This document shows, in pieces, positions 18,461 to 26,665 of a stretch of DNA of 64,000 nucleotides. This stretch comes from Sporosarcina ureilytica (GTDB taxonomy: Bacteria; Bacillota; Bacilli; Bacillales_A; Planococcaceae). The stretch is taken from positions 3,286,001 to 3,350,000 of the forward strand of contig NZ_CP017560.1 in assembly GCF_001753205.1 (NCBI RefSeq), read 5' to 3'. Under the pieces are notes generated by a model that ran no database searches, had not been told where the DNA came from, and saw only the letters and a list, made by a program, of their open reading frames with translations. A program made the position numbers and the translations under genes. Within the stretch, counting starts at the first letter, position 1, and the number at the start of each line of letters is the position of its first letter.

Positions 18461-19531
18461 TCAGTTTATGTCCCCAATGAGCCGTTTTGACTTTTCTTGA
18501 AAAACAGTATCCTTAATAGCAGAATCCATCGTAATCCTTGCTTGTTTTTCCGCTTGCGCATAAGCTTGCATATACCCGGTTGCGTCAAGAATTTTCTCAC
18601 GATACGTTTTACTAATTAAATCGACCGCTGCTTCGGCTTCCTCACTTGCTTCACACATTGACAGCAAGTCCACAATTTCATCTCCATCTCGTTCCGGATC
18701 ATATTCATGCGGTTTAGTCGCATCGAATATACAAACGGATAACTCTGGAAACTGAACAAGGTCGACGCCTTCTGGATCTAGCCCACACCAACCGTACAAT
18801 ACGTCAAACCCTCTACGCTCCGCCTCTTTTCCTAAAGCCTTCATAATTGTTGACTTTCCTGTACCCGGAAGAGCTTTAATGAGCATCCGTCGCTGGATGC
18901 GATTTGTAATAGACGGTATAAAATCGCAAGCCCCTGCAGAGGTTAAAGAACCGATGAGCCGATGAGAAACAGAGGATTGTTTATTTAATATGATTGTATC
19001 AAATAACTCTTCTTTTAAATTTTCGATTAACGCTTCATGCATACTCCACATCATTCGTTTAATATTAACCGCTTCCCATTCGTCGTGGATTACCTTGGCA
19101 TCCGCTAACGCATGCAACGCTTTTTTTAATGATGCTTCCGCTTCTCCAAGACTTGCAACAATGGCTTTATTTTGGTCGCGCAGTTTATCTTCATCATAGA
19201 TATCGTAAAAACTAATGACGCGATGGCGCCCCCCGATATCAGCTGGTTCAAGTGCAATCGGATGTGACGCTTGAATGAAGAGCAAATCCGGACCCTTTAT
19301 AAAAATGGCATCAGTTATGTCAGGTTGTATTGGACTTACAAATTTATCCACATCAAACCCACGTTTAATATAGTGCATCGCCGTTTCGTTTAATACTGCA
19401 GACAGCGCAGTCGTCGGCGGACATTTCAAAAACACTGTTTCCGTCGCGGAAGCTACTAACTTATCATATTTATGCGCAATTCCTAGCCCTGTATAAGCCG
19501 TGCCCATATACTTCGTTATCGTTCCATACAT
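18461..19531 (-). CDS. tandem P-loop NTPase (PRK06851-type) with degenerate N-terminal site
   Basis: A 356-residue cytosolic protein made of two related halves. The C-terminal half has an intact Walker A, ALPGTGKST near residues 220-228, followed by GFDVLYGWCGLDPEGVDLV and CIFDATKPHEYDPE. The N-terminal half has the same layout (KRGFDVDKFVSPIQPDITDA, IQASHPIALEP), but the P-loop position reads LKCPPTTALS (about residues 35-44), so its Gly, Lys and Ser/Thr ligands are lost. Function is unknown. The inner ATG is chosen because AAAGGATG lies seven bases upstream. It precedes kbl, possibly as one transcript. Confidence 0.65.
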   Translation of the reverse strand: MYGTITKYMGTAYTGLGIAHKYDKLVASATETVFLKCPPTTALSAVLNETAMHYIKRGFDVDKFVSPIQPDITDAIFIKGPDLLFIQASHPIALEPADIGGRHRVISFYDIYDEDKLRDQNKAIVASLGEAEASLKKALHALADAKVIHDEWEAVNIKRMMWSMHEALIENLKEELFDTIILNKQSSVSHRLIGSLTSAGACDFIPSITNRIQRRMLIKALPGTGKSTIMKALGKEAERRGFDVLYGWCGLDPEGVDLVQFPELSVCIFDATKPHEYDPERDGDEIVDLLSMCEASEEAEAAVDLISKTYREKILDATGYMQAYAQAEKQARITMDSAIKDTVFQEKSKRLIGDIN

Positions 19532-19678
19532 GCCGCTCATCCTTTCTTTGTCATACAAATAACATATGCGAGCGACTTTTAAAAAAACACAGATTCATTG
19601 ACGAACCTTGAAACTTTTGATGAATAGTTACGTACAAGTATAATTAGAACAAGTGTTTCTATGAAAGAGGTTTAAATA

Positions 19679-19784
19679 ATGATTTGGATTAGCCGGAGGG
19701 GCTTTGAGTTTAGCTATACAACAAATGGAGAAATGCAAGGAGCTTGAAAAACGGATAAAGACGTTAGAGGAAAAGATTCAATAG
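19679..19784 (+). pseudogene. possible frameshifted micro-ORF
   Basis: GAAAGAGG precedes an ATG at 19679 whose frame closes after 22 codons. Dropping one T from the ATTTGG just after the ATG would open a second frame reading MIGLAGGALSLAIQQMEKC, continuing as a charged coiled-coil tail (KELEKRIKTLEEKI) to a TAG at 19784. This looks like a small protein broken by one base, but without relatives it could be chance. Confidence 0.25.
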
Positions 19785-19790
19785 TAGATG

Positions 19791-19823
19791 TATGGGAAAT
19801 CATAGATTAAATGATTTCCCATA
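19791..19823. terminator. hairpin downstream of the small membrane protein gene
   Basis: Perfect 13-bp stem TATGGGAAATCAT / ATGATTTCCCATA with a seven-base loop. There is no clear T-run on either side, so termination is likely but not certain. Confidence 0.55.
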
Positions 19824-19824
19824 A

Positions 19825-20013
19825 TTAAATTGGGTATTTACCTTGAAAAAATAAAATCACATCACCTGTAATTCCGATACAAAAGAAGACAAAATAATAG
19901 CTAGCGATTGAAATCTCTTTACGAAACAACTCTTTCACCGCTTGAATGAACATGTCATTAAACTTAAACCAACTTAATATCCAACCGATTAACAGAAAAC
20001 TAACAATCATCAT
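19825..20013 (-). CDS. small membrane protein, unknown
   Basis: A 62-residue protein with two hydrophobic segments (MMIVSFLLIGWILSWF at the start and SYYFVFFCIGITGDVILFF near the end) joined by a charged loop with VKELFRKE. I do not recognise it. The start is the ATG pair at 20013, eight bases after GAGGAGGG. It follows the YczE-like gene by 66 bases on the same strand. A hairpin at 19791-19823 lies beyond its stop. Confidence 0.5.
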   Translation of the reverse strand: MMIVSFLLIGWILSWFKFNDMFIQAVKELFRKEISIASYYFVFFCIGITGDVILFFQGKYPI

Positions 20014-20079
20014 CCGACATGCCCTCCTCTTTAAATAAACTCCCACCCCCTTATCAGAAATGAGCGTTAACTGTATTAC

Positions 20080-20712
20080 CTACCACAATATCTCTTCTTC
20101 AGTTTTCCCTGTAATTTTCAATAATAATGATTTTGCTTGTGGCAATGTATAGTGAACGAATTGACCAATTAAGAAAGCGATAATAACCGTTCCAACACCA
20201 ACCGGACCGCCAAGAAGCCAACCGATTGCCGCAACAGCAACTTCAATCATCGTTCGCATTCTTTTAATGCTGCCGCCAAACTTTTCAACGAAAACGAGCA
20301 TGAGTGAGTCCCGGGGACCTGCACCAATATTCGGCGACATATAAATTCCAGCACCGTAACCCATCACGACCACACCTACTACAAAGATAATTGTCTGTGC
20401 AACCAGTGATTCATAATCCGGAATTAACCAATTAAAAATATCGATAAAGATCCCAAGCAGAAGCATATTTAACCAAGTACCAATTTTAGGCCATTCTCTA
20501 ATAAAGATTGCGGTTCCGCCTATTATTGCGAGACCTGTTAAAATACTCCAAGTCCCGATGGTTAACCCAAAATTTTTATATAAACCGACGTGGAACACAT
20601 CCCAAGGGCCAATTCCCAGTTTATACCCTTTAATCGTCATCGAAATTCCAAGGGCGACGATAATTAATCCGCCGAGATAAAAAATCCATCTCCACATTTC
20701 TGTTTTCTTCAT
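20080..20712 (-). CDS. YczE/YyaS family integral membrane protein
   Basis: A 210-residue protein with about five transmembrane helices. The family signature GYKLGIGPWDVFHVGLYKNF occurs in the first loop and GAGIYMSPNIGAGPRDSLM in the third. YczE-type proteins are conserved in Firmicutes; B. subtilis YczE supports surfactin production by an unknown mechanism. The specific role here is unknown. GAAGGATTTATTG precedes the ATG. Confidence 0.8.
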   Translation of the reverse strand: MKKTEMWRWIFYLGGLIIVALGISMTIKGYKLGIGPWDVFHVGLYKNFGLTIGTWSILTGLAIIGGTAIFIREWPKIGTWLNMLLLGIFIDIFNWLIPDYESLVAQTIIFVVGVVVMGYGAGIYMSPNIGAGPRDSLMLVFVEKFGGSIKRMRTMIEVAVAAIGWLLGGPVGVGTVIIAFLIGQFVHYTLPQAKSLLLKITGKTEEEILW

Positions 20713-20905
20713 TCAATAAATCCTTCTTTCTAGTCAATCTAGCTGAAATTTATTTTCATATCCAAGCCATCCACATATTCGTATGAACGACTTTTGCATT
20801 ATTCCATTCTAACATGCTTTTACCAATCACGCTGCTTGATAAAGTTGGCTTTTTCAAATGAATTTCAAATGGTATTGATTATCCCCATTAAGAGCACTAC
20901 TTTGC

Positions 20906-21112
20906 CTCGAAAAGTTCACAACGTTTTTTATTAACCTTGCGTTTTCACGAATGTATACAACGTTATACGAAAACTTTGCAACACTTCCGAATAAGTATGC
21001 AACGCCGCAAGAGGTCACAACGTTTTTCATAAACCTCGCTACGTTTTCACAAAAGTACGCTACGTTCTACGAAAACATTGCAACGCTTCGAAAAAAGTAT
21101 GCAACGCTAAAA
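20906..21112 (-). repeat. diverged 21-bp repeat array, inverted orientation
   Basis: About ten units near 21 bases long, read on the minus strand as GCGTTGCATACTTTTTTCGA and relatives. They are the same family as the 51-53 kb array, but individual units differ at many positions. Located between ybaK and the YczE-like gene. The remainder of this 465-base gap (20713-20905) shows nothing recognisable. Confidence 0.75.
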
Positions 21113-21178
21113 AACCGCACTGTATTTTACATGCAACTCGTAAACAGTGCGGGTTTCCTTCAATTATTACGGCTAATA

Positions 21179-21667
21179 TTATTTACTGACATCAAAGAAT
21201 TTCGCTTGAGCCATGGCAACTAGATCGGCTGGACAAAGAGCCATTTGCAATCCCGGTTTACCGGCACTTACTACAATTTTATTCAGCGAAGTAGCGGATT
21301 CGTCAATAATCGTTGGAAAGTCTCGCTTCATGCCCACAGGTGAGCAGCCTCCTCTAATATAGCCTGTTTCTTTTGTTAAATCTTTTAACGGTAGCATATC
21401 CAGTTTTTTCACCCCGACTGCCTTTGCCGCTTTTTTCAAATCAAGTTCCAAAGCGACTGGAATTAAAAACACATACAAACTTTTGTCTGCAGCCTTTGTA
21501 ACGAGCGTTTTATAGACCGTTTCCGCCGCTTGTCCAGTTTTTTCCGCTACAGATACTCCATCAATTAAATCATCATGAATGTCATATTCAATTAACGTAA
21601 AGTCAATTCCTTCACGTTCAAGAATTCGAACAGCATTCGTTTTGACCGTTTTATTTGATTTCCCCAT
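21179..21667 (-). CDS. ybaK: Cys-tRNA(Pro)/Cys-tRNA(Cys) deacylase YbaK/EbsC
   Basis: A 162-residue YbaK-type editing domain that hydrolyses mischarged Cys-tRNA(Pro) in trans. The N-terminal TNAVRILEREGIDFTLIEYD, the central VYKTLVTKA with the conserved lysine, and GYIRGGCSPVGMKRDFPTII are diagnostic. The ATG at 21667 follows GGAAGGAAC; an in-frame ATG 18 bases upstream overlaps the ribosome binding site and is rejected. It is a separate unit downstream of topB. Confidence 0.9.
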   Translation of the reverse strand: MGKSNKTVKTNAVRILEREGIDFTLIEYDIHDDLIDGVSVAEKTGQAAETVYKTLVTKAADKSLYVFLIPVALELDLKKAAKAVGVKKLDMLPLKDLTKETGYIRGGCSPVGMKRDFPTIIDESATSLNKIVVSAGKPGLQMALCPADLVAMAQAKFFDVSK

Positions 21668-21691
21668 ATTGTTCCTTCCCTTCAATGATCA

Positions 21692-21722
21692 AAGGGCTAC
21701 CAACTAAAATGTGGTAGCCCTT
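21692..21722 (-). terminator. probable topB terminator
   Basis: Ten-base-pair stem AAGGGCTACC / GGTAGCCCTT about 140 bases after topB, followed by TTTGATC on the minus strand. The T-run is short. Confidence 0.5.
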
Positions 21723-21861
21723 CATTAAGCATGGCGAATTTAGAAGATTCCTTTACCGCTATTTGATAATCTGCTGTTGTCGATTCAGGTACAGTTAACG
21801 CCTCTGTACGAACATCTCGCCAATGCGCAATTTTTTCTCTTCCGATAATCCATCCAAAGAT

Positions 21862-24021
21862 TTATTTATCAAAAAGCTTCTTTAGGGCGTCCGCCATCGC
21901 TGTATTTTCAGGTTCTTCCTGTTTCTTCATATACTTTTGAAGATCTCGCTTATTCGCTCGTTGTCCACCTGAAGCTTTTCGGCGTTTTTCGAACGCTGAT
22001 AATCGCTCACGATGGCCACACGAACAAACAAAGATTTGTCCTTCCCCTTCTCCGCGCAGTTCCAAGCGTTTTTTACATTGTGGACATCTCGCATTGGTTT
22101 GTCTTGAAATACTTCGTCGGTAACCGCACTCTCTATCTTGACAAACATGCATTTTGCCGCGCTTTCCGTTCACTTCTAACAGCAATTTACCGCAGTCTGG
22201 ACAAGCCCGGCCTGTCACATTATCATGTCTAAACTTTTTATCATCATTTTTTATTTCAACAACAGCATCTTTCGCAAATTGAATCATATCTTTCATGAAA
22301 ACGGATTTTTTCATTTGACCATTCGCAATTTTCGTTAAACCTTGTTCCCATTCAGCTGTAAGTGCAGGTGACTTTAAATCTTCAGGTACAAGTTCTAACA
22401 GTTGACGACCTTTTGATGTGGTATAAATATCATTGCCTTTTTTCTCAATGATAAATGTTTTAAACAACCTTTCGATCACATCAGCACGTGTTGCAACTGT
22501 ACCAAGTCCACCAGTTTCACCAATCGTTTGAATTAACGCCTTTGACTCCCCTTGCATAAATTGCGTCGGGTTTTCCATTGCCGCTAACAGCGTTCCTTCG
22601 TTAAATCTAGCCGGCGGATTTGTCTTTCCTTCCGTCATTGTGACTGCACGGACTTTTACTTCTTGTCCCTTTGTAAATGAAGGCAAGGTTGAAGTATCCT
22701 CTTCATCAAAGTCATATACTTTTTTCCATCCTTCATCCGTTACAGTACGACCTCTCGCCTTAAACGTTTCCTCACCAATCACAAGGTCAACTGTTACTTG
22801 ATCATAACGAAATGGACCAAGAAAGACAGCGAGGAATCTGTTGACAATTAACTCATACAAGCGTTGTTCCTTATCCGATAAGTTTTGTAAAATCGGTGTT
22901 TCTTCAGTCGGAATAATTGCATGGTGATCCGACACACGCTTATCATCAATGACACCTTTTTGCGGTTTGGGTGTCCCTTTACGCAAAATCATGTTCGTCG
23001 CTTTTCTAAACGGTGCAATATCGACCGCTTTAATACGGTCAATTAACGTATCACGCATATCGGATGTTAAATGTTTTGAATCTGTTCGCGGATACGTCAC
23101 GGCTTTATGTCGTTCATATAAATTTTGCAGCGTTGATAATGTTTCTTTTGCCGACCACGACCAACGGCGATGCGCTTCTTGTTGAAGTGCTGTTAAATCG
23201 AATAGTTGCGGTGCAGGTTGTGATTTCGGTGAGGTTTTCACTTCCGTCACTTGACCCGTGTGGATACTATCCAATTTCGTCAATTTATTATCAATAAAAG
23301 CTTTATCGAAAGAACGCGTTTGACCGGATGCATCTGCCCACGTAAATGTGGCGCCTTCCGTAATGGCTTGCAAACCATAATACGCTTTCGGTTTAAATTC
23401 GTTAATTTGCTTTTCACGTTCCGCAATCATCGCAAGTGTCGGCGTTTGTACACGTCCTGTTGATAATTGCGCATTATATTTCACCGTAAGCGCACGTGTC
23501 GCATTAATGCCAACAACCCAGTCCGCTTCTGCACGAGCAACTGCTGCTTCATATAGATTTTCATATTGACGACCTGGCTTTAAATTTTTGAATCCGTCTT
23601 TAATCGCTTTATCCGTCACGGATGAAATCCATAAACGTTTAACAGGCTTACGGCTTTTCGCTTGTTCTAAAATCCAACGAGCGACAAGTTCCCCTTCGCG
23701 CCCAGCATCTGTTGCAATGATAACTTCATTCACATCATTTCTTCGCAACTGTGCTTTTACCGCATTTAATTGTTTTGTCGTCTGACGGATCGGCACAATC
23801 TTAAATGGGTCCGGCACAATCGGTAAATGCTCCAATTTCCATTCTTTATATTGTTTCCCATACCCTTCTGGATCTGCATGCGTCACAAGATGCCCAAGCG
23901 CCCATGTGACAATATAGTTTGTTCCTTCAATAAAACCATTACCATTTTTATGACAACCGAGCACACGCGCAATATCTCGTGCCACGGATGGTTTTTCAGC
24001 TAATACAAGTGATTTTGACAT
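21862..24021 (-). CDS. topB: DNA topoisomerase III
   Basis: A 719-residue type IA topoisomerase that relaxes and decatenates single-stranded DNA crossings. The TOPRIM domain begins SLVLAEKPSVARDIARVLG and contains the acidic ATDAGREGELVARWI. The active-site tyrosine lies in VTYPRTDSKHLT near residue 310. The C-terminus carries two zinc-ribbon-like modules, CPDCGK with C-x4-C and CPQCKK with C-x-C, as in Bacillus TopB. It ends with a lysine-rich tail. It stands downstream of a two-component system on the same strand with a 94-base gap. Confidence 0.96.
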   Translation of the reverse strand: MSKSLVLAEKPSVARDIARVLGCHKNGNGFIEGTNYIVTWALGHLVTHADPEGYGKQYKEWKLEHLPIVPDPFKIVPIRQTTKQLNAVKAQLRRNDVNEVIIATDAGREGELVARWILEQAKSRKPVKRLWISSVTDKAIKDGFKNLKPGRQYENLYEAAVARAEADWVVGINATRALTVKYNAQLSTGRVQTPTLAMIAEREKQINEFKPKAYYGLQAITEGATFTWADASGQTRSFDKAFIDNKLTKLDSIHTGQVTEVKTSPKSQPAPQLFDLTALQQEAHRRWSWSAKETLSTLQNLYERHKAVTYPRTDSKHLTSDMRDTLIDRIKAVDIAPFRKATNMILRKGTPKPQKGVIDDKRVSDHHAIIPTEETPILQNLSDKEQRLYELIVNRFLAVFLGPFRYDQVTVDLVIGEETFKARGRTVTDEGWKKVYDFDEEDTSTLPSFTKGQEVKVRAVTMTEGKTNPPARFNEGTLLAAMENPTQFMQGESKALIQTIGETGGLGTVATRADVIERLFKTFIIEKKGNDIYTTSKGRQLLELVPEDLKSPALTAEWEQGLTKIANGQMKKSVFMKDMIQFAKDAVVEIKNDDKKFRHDNVTGRACPDCGKLLLEVNGKRGKMHVCQDRECGYRRSISRQTNARCPQCKKRLELRGEGEGQIFVCSCGHRERLSAFEKRRKASGGQRANKRDLQKYMKKQEEPENTAMADALKKLFDK

Positions 24022-24115
24022 TCAAAAATCCCCTTTCTTCATAATGCTATTATAAAGGAGAACAGCGATCGATGCATAAATAAGCTGTTTTCTATCCCAC
24101 GGCATGGACACACCT

Positions 24116-25018
24116 TTAATTCCCTTTAATAGGAAGTTTAATGGTCAGCATAAACCAATAATCATTCAACTCGGCATCCAATGTTCCGCCCATCTTCTCC
24201 ACTAACTTTTTAGATAAATAAAGGCCTAATCCACTCGTTTCGGTGTTCGTCCTACTCGTCACTTCTGTATAAAAACGCATAAACACCTTTTCCGCTTCCA
24301 CTTTACTATCCGGTTTGATATCGTTTTTCGCTGTGAGAATCATGTAATCCCCTTCTTTCTCATAGCTAATAAACGCTTTACTTTTCGCATAACGCAAGAT
24401 ATTTTGGACCACATTTTGTACGACCCGTGCTAATAAGAATTCATCAGCAATCACTTGACGGTCTCCTGGTTGCTCAGGAAATTGAAGTTCAATGTTCTGT
24501 TCTGCAATTTGTTCATAGTAAGATAAAAAGATTTCTTCAACTAAATTCGGAAGTAAAACGGAAGATAATTTCATCTCTTTTTCATTCGCTTCGATGCGCG
24601 CTAAATCATAAAAATAATCCGTCATTGCAATTAAACGTTCTACTGACTGTTCAATGATCTGTATATAATGCTTTCGCTTCGTCTCGTCTATCGTTTCCTG
24701 TAAAAGTTGAACATAACCATTCACAGACGTGAGCGGTGTGCGTAGATCATGCGAAAGCCCGGCGATGGATAACTTCACATTCTCCTCCATCTGTTTCGCT
24801 CGGAAATTTTTTTCTTCAAAAGCATCAATCATTTGATTTAATTCATCGACTAATTCCATCAATGCCTCCTCACGAAAATCCAATGATAACCTCCCGCCAT
24901 AACTTGAGCGAATAGGTATCTCTTTAATTTCGCGCGTCAACTTCCGCAGTTCTCGTTTCAAAAAATAAATATAAAAAAGGAGCGCCAACGTCAGGAAAAC
25001 AAATAACCATCCCCACAT
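24116..25018 (-). CDS. sensor histidine kinase
   Basis: A 300-residue membrane histidine kinase with one N-terminal transmembrane helix, GWLFVFLTLALLFYIYF, and virtually no extracellular loop. This suggests it senses through the membrane or a partner, as in transporter-linked kinases. The H-box is GLSHDLRTPLTSVNGY; N-box and G-box are VVQNVVQNILRYA and TSGLGLYLSKKLVEKMGG. The ATG at 25018 lies ten bases after AGGAG. It follows the response regulator with a 19-base gap in the ABC/two-component locus. Confidence 0.9.
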   Translation of the reverse strand: MWGWLFVFLTLALLFYIYFLKRELRKLTREIKEIPIRSSYGGRLSLDFREEALMELVDELNQMIDAFEEKNFRAKQMEENVKLSIAGLSHDLRTPLTSVNGYVQLLQETIDETKRKHYIQIIEQSVERLIAMTDYFYDLARIEANEKEMKLSSVLLPNLVEEIFLSYYEQIAEQNIELQFPEQPGDRQVIADEFLLARVVQNVVQNILRYAKSKAFISYEKEGDYMILTAKNDIKPDSKVEAEKVFMRFYTEVTSRTNTETSGLGLYLSKKLVEKMGGTLDAELNDYWFMLTIKLPIKGN

Positions 25019-25037
25019 TACATTCACGCTCCTTTCT

Positions 25038-25709
25038 TTAATCAAATTTGAAGCCTATGCCCCAGATTGTTTTAATATAGTTTGCACCTTGTGCATTCAT
25101 TTTACGTCGTAAATTACTAATATGCATATTGATGGTTTGGTCACTATCAAAAAACGGTTCATTCCACACACTTTCATAAATATTGGCGCGGCTGAATACT
25201 TTTTGCGGATTCTCTAGAAGCAGAAGAAGAATCGCGTATTCTCGACCAGTTAAGTGAATGACTTCGTCAATTATTTTCACTTCTCGGGTGTCCATATTTA
25301 CCCGGATATCCTTATAACGAACCTCTTCCGTTTCATTATGCAAAACTTTTGCTGCATGACGCAGTTGGATATTAATCCGTGCAATTAGTTCTTTTACGTC
25401 AAATGGTTTTGTAATATAATCATCGGCTCCATTCATTAAAAGCTCTAATTTAGACGCTTGGTCATTTTTCGCGGAAATAACGATGACCGGGATTGTTGAG
25501 TCATTCCGAATTTCCCGCAATAATTCTTCCCCATCCATTCCCGGCAACATTAAATCTAACAGAATAATATCCACTGGATTTTGTTCGTATAATAATTTCC
25601 CTTCAGTCCCGGAGTATGCGCTGATTGTTTTAAAGCGCTGTAATGTTAATGCTTCTTTAATCAGCGAATGTATTGCACCATCATCTTCTATAATTAATAT
25701 CGTTGCCAT
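25038..25709 (-). CDS. OmpR/PhoB-family response regulator
   Basis: A 223-residue regulator. The receiver domain has IIEDDGAIHSL, the phosphoacceptor aspartate in IILLDLMLPGMDGEELL, and the conserved Lys in YITKPFDVKEL. The C-terminal winged helix contains HLTGREYAILLLLLENP and the recognition helix region DQTINMHISNLRRKM. It is encoded directly before its kinase and after an ABC transporter, the usual layout of peptide-antibiotic detoxification modules. A structured intergenic element separates it from the permease gene. Confidence 0.92.
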   Translation of the reverse strand: MATILIIEDDGAIHSLIKEALTLQRFKTISAYSGTEGKLLYEQNPVDIILLDLMLPGMDGEELLREIRNDSTIPVIVISAKNDQASKLELLMNGADDYITKPFDVKELIARINIQLRHAAKVLHNETEEVRYKDIRVNMDTREVKIIDEVIHLTGREYAILLLLLENPQKVFSRANIYESVWNEPFFDSDQTINMHISNLRRKMNAQGANYIKTIWGIGFKFD

Positions 25710-25736
25710 TACTACCGACCTACTTTATCCCGCATT

Positions 25737-25875
25737 TACTGGCAGTAAGCCCTTCAATTCAAATCTTGGGGGAAAACCAAAATGGACCGGGGCAACTGCC
25801 AGTACATGCCCGATTGGTTCAACTAACAAGGAAAGATCGAACTGCATCTTTTCCTAGTGGGGATAGCCCCCCACT
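25737..25875. other. structured intergenic element
   Basis: Non-coding block between permease and response regulator with two nested complementarities: TACTGGCAGT at 25737-25746 pairs with ACTGCCAGTA at 25795-25804, and AGTGGGG at 25856-25862 pairs with CCCCACT at 25869-25875. It looks like a folded RNA or a dispersed intergenic repeat. The second hairpin is close behind the permease stop and could act in termination or mRNA processing. Confidence 0.45.
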
Positions 25876-25885
25876 GAATGAAGTT

Positions 25886-26665
25886 TCACTTTATATCTGT
25901 TCGATTAAACATCCAGATTCCTACTGCAGATGATAGCACAATTGTGATTAGGCTGACGACGATCATCTCAGGAAACCTTGCGACATCTTCTGGTGTAGCA
26001 AAATTAAAATAAAACATAAATGTTTCCGTAAACCAAAACATGACTTGTTTAAAATGTGTCGTTTGCTGAAATATCCCAGGCAGAAATCCTGTTGCAATCG
26101 TGTAAATAAAGCTCCATATTAACGTGAAGCTGCTATTTTTGGTTATAAAACCGATTGCTACATATACAGAAACGTTAGCCAAAACCAACATGTAAAGCGT
26201 ACTGAATGCTTTTAGCGCATAACTGACATAGTGATTCATTTCAGCAACACCGCCAAAGCCAAATGCAATTGTAAAGCCTATCATCCCAAGAATCGTCATA
26301 ACAATCACGCCAGCCAAAGAGACTAAAGCAACGACAATTAGTTTTGAAACATAATAATGTGTACGACTGCGACCTAGGGACAATGCGTTTCGGATCGTTC
26401 CGTGTTGAAATTCTTCTCCAATAAAGAAGCTGATAAAAGCACTCATGACAAGTAATACTGTCAATCCATTTTTCTTAATCATAAGAATACCGGTAGCACC
26501 ATTTACTACAGTATCAACCTTTTGAACGAGTTCAGCTCCATAACTCACGCTCCAGTAACTATTTACGGTTTGTATAATTGGAAGTACGCATAAAATAATT
26601 AAGGCAATGATGAGTTTTTTGCTTCGTCTTAATTTAATTCTTTCTGCTGAAAGTAGATTAAGCAT
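25886..26665 (-). CDS. ABC-2 type transporter permease
   Basis: A 259-residue membrane protein with about six transmembrane helices and the N-terminal NLLSAERIKLRRSKK typical of permeases paired with BcrA-like ATPases. FFIGEEFQHGTIRNALSLGRSR near residue 85 is the hallmark loop of the family. The ATG at 26665 overlaps the end of the ATPase gene by eight bases and follows AGGAGG by eight bases; an earlier in-frame GTG overlaps that site. Role inferred: export or removal of a peptide antibiotic, or a related envelope stress function. Confidence 0.88.
   Translation of the reverse strand: MLNLLSAERIKLRRSKKLIIALIILCVLPIIQTVNSYWSVSYGAELVQKVDTVVNGATGILMIKKNGLTVLLVMSAFISFFIGEEFQHGTIRNALSLGRSRTHYYVSKLIVVALVSLAGVIVMTILGMIGFTIAFGFGGVAEMNHYVSYALKAFSTLYMLVLANVSVYVAIGFITKNSSFTLIWSFIYTIATGFLPGIFQQTTHFKQVMFWFTETFMFYFNFATPEDVARFPEMIVVSLITIVLSSAVGIWMFNRTDIK

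Noticed and set aside
25703..25933. 76-codon frame over the structured element
   Set aside because: It overlaps the response regulator start and permease end on the opposite strand and has no ribosome binding site; the RNA-like complementarity explains the region better.
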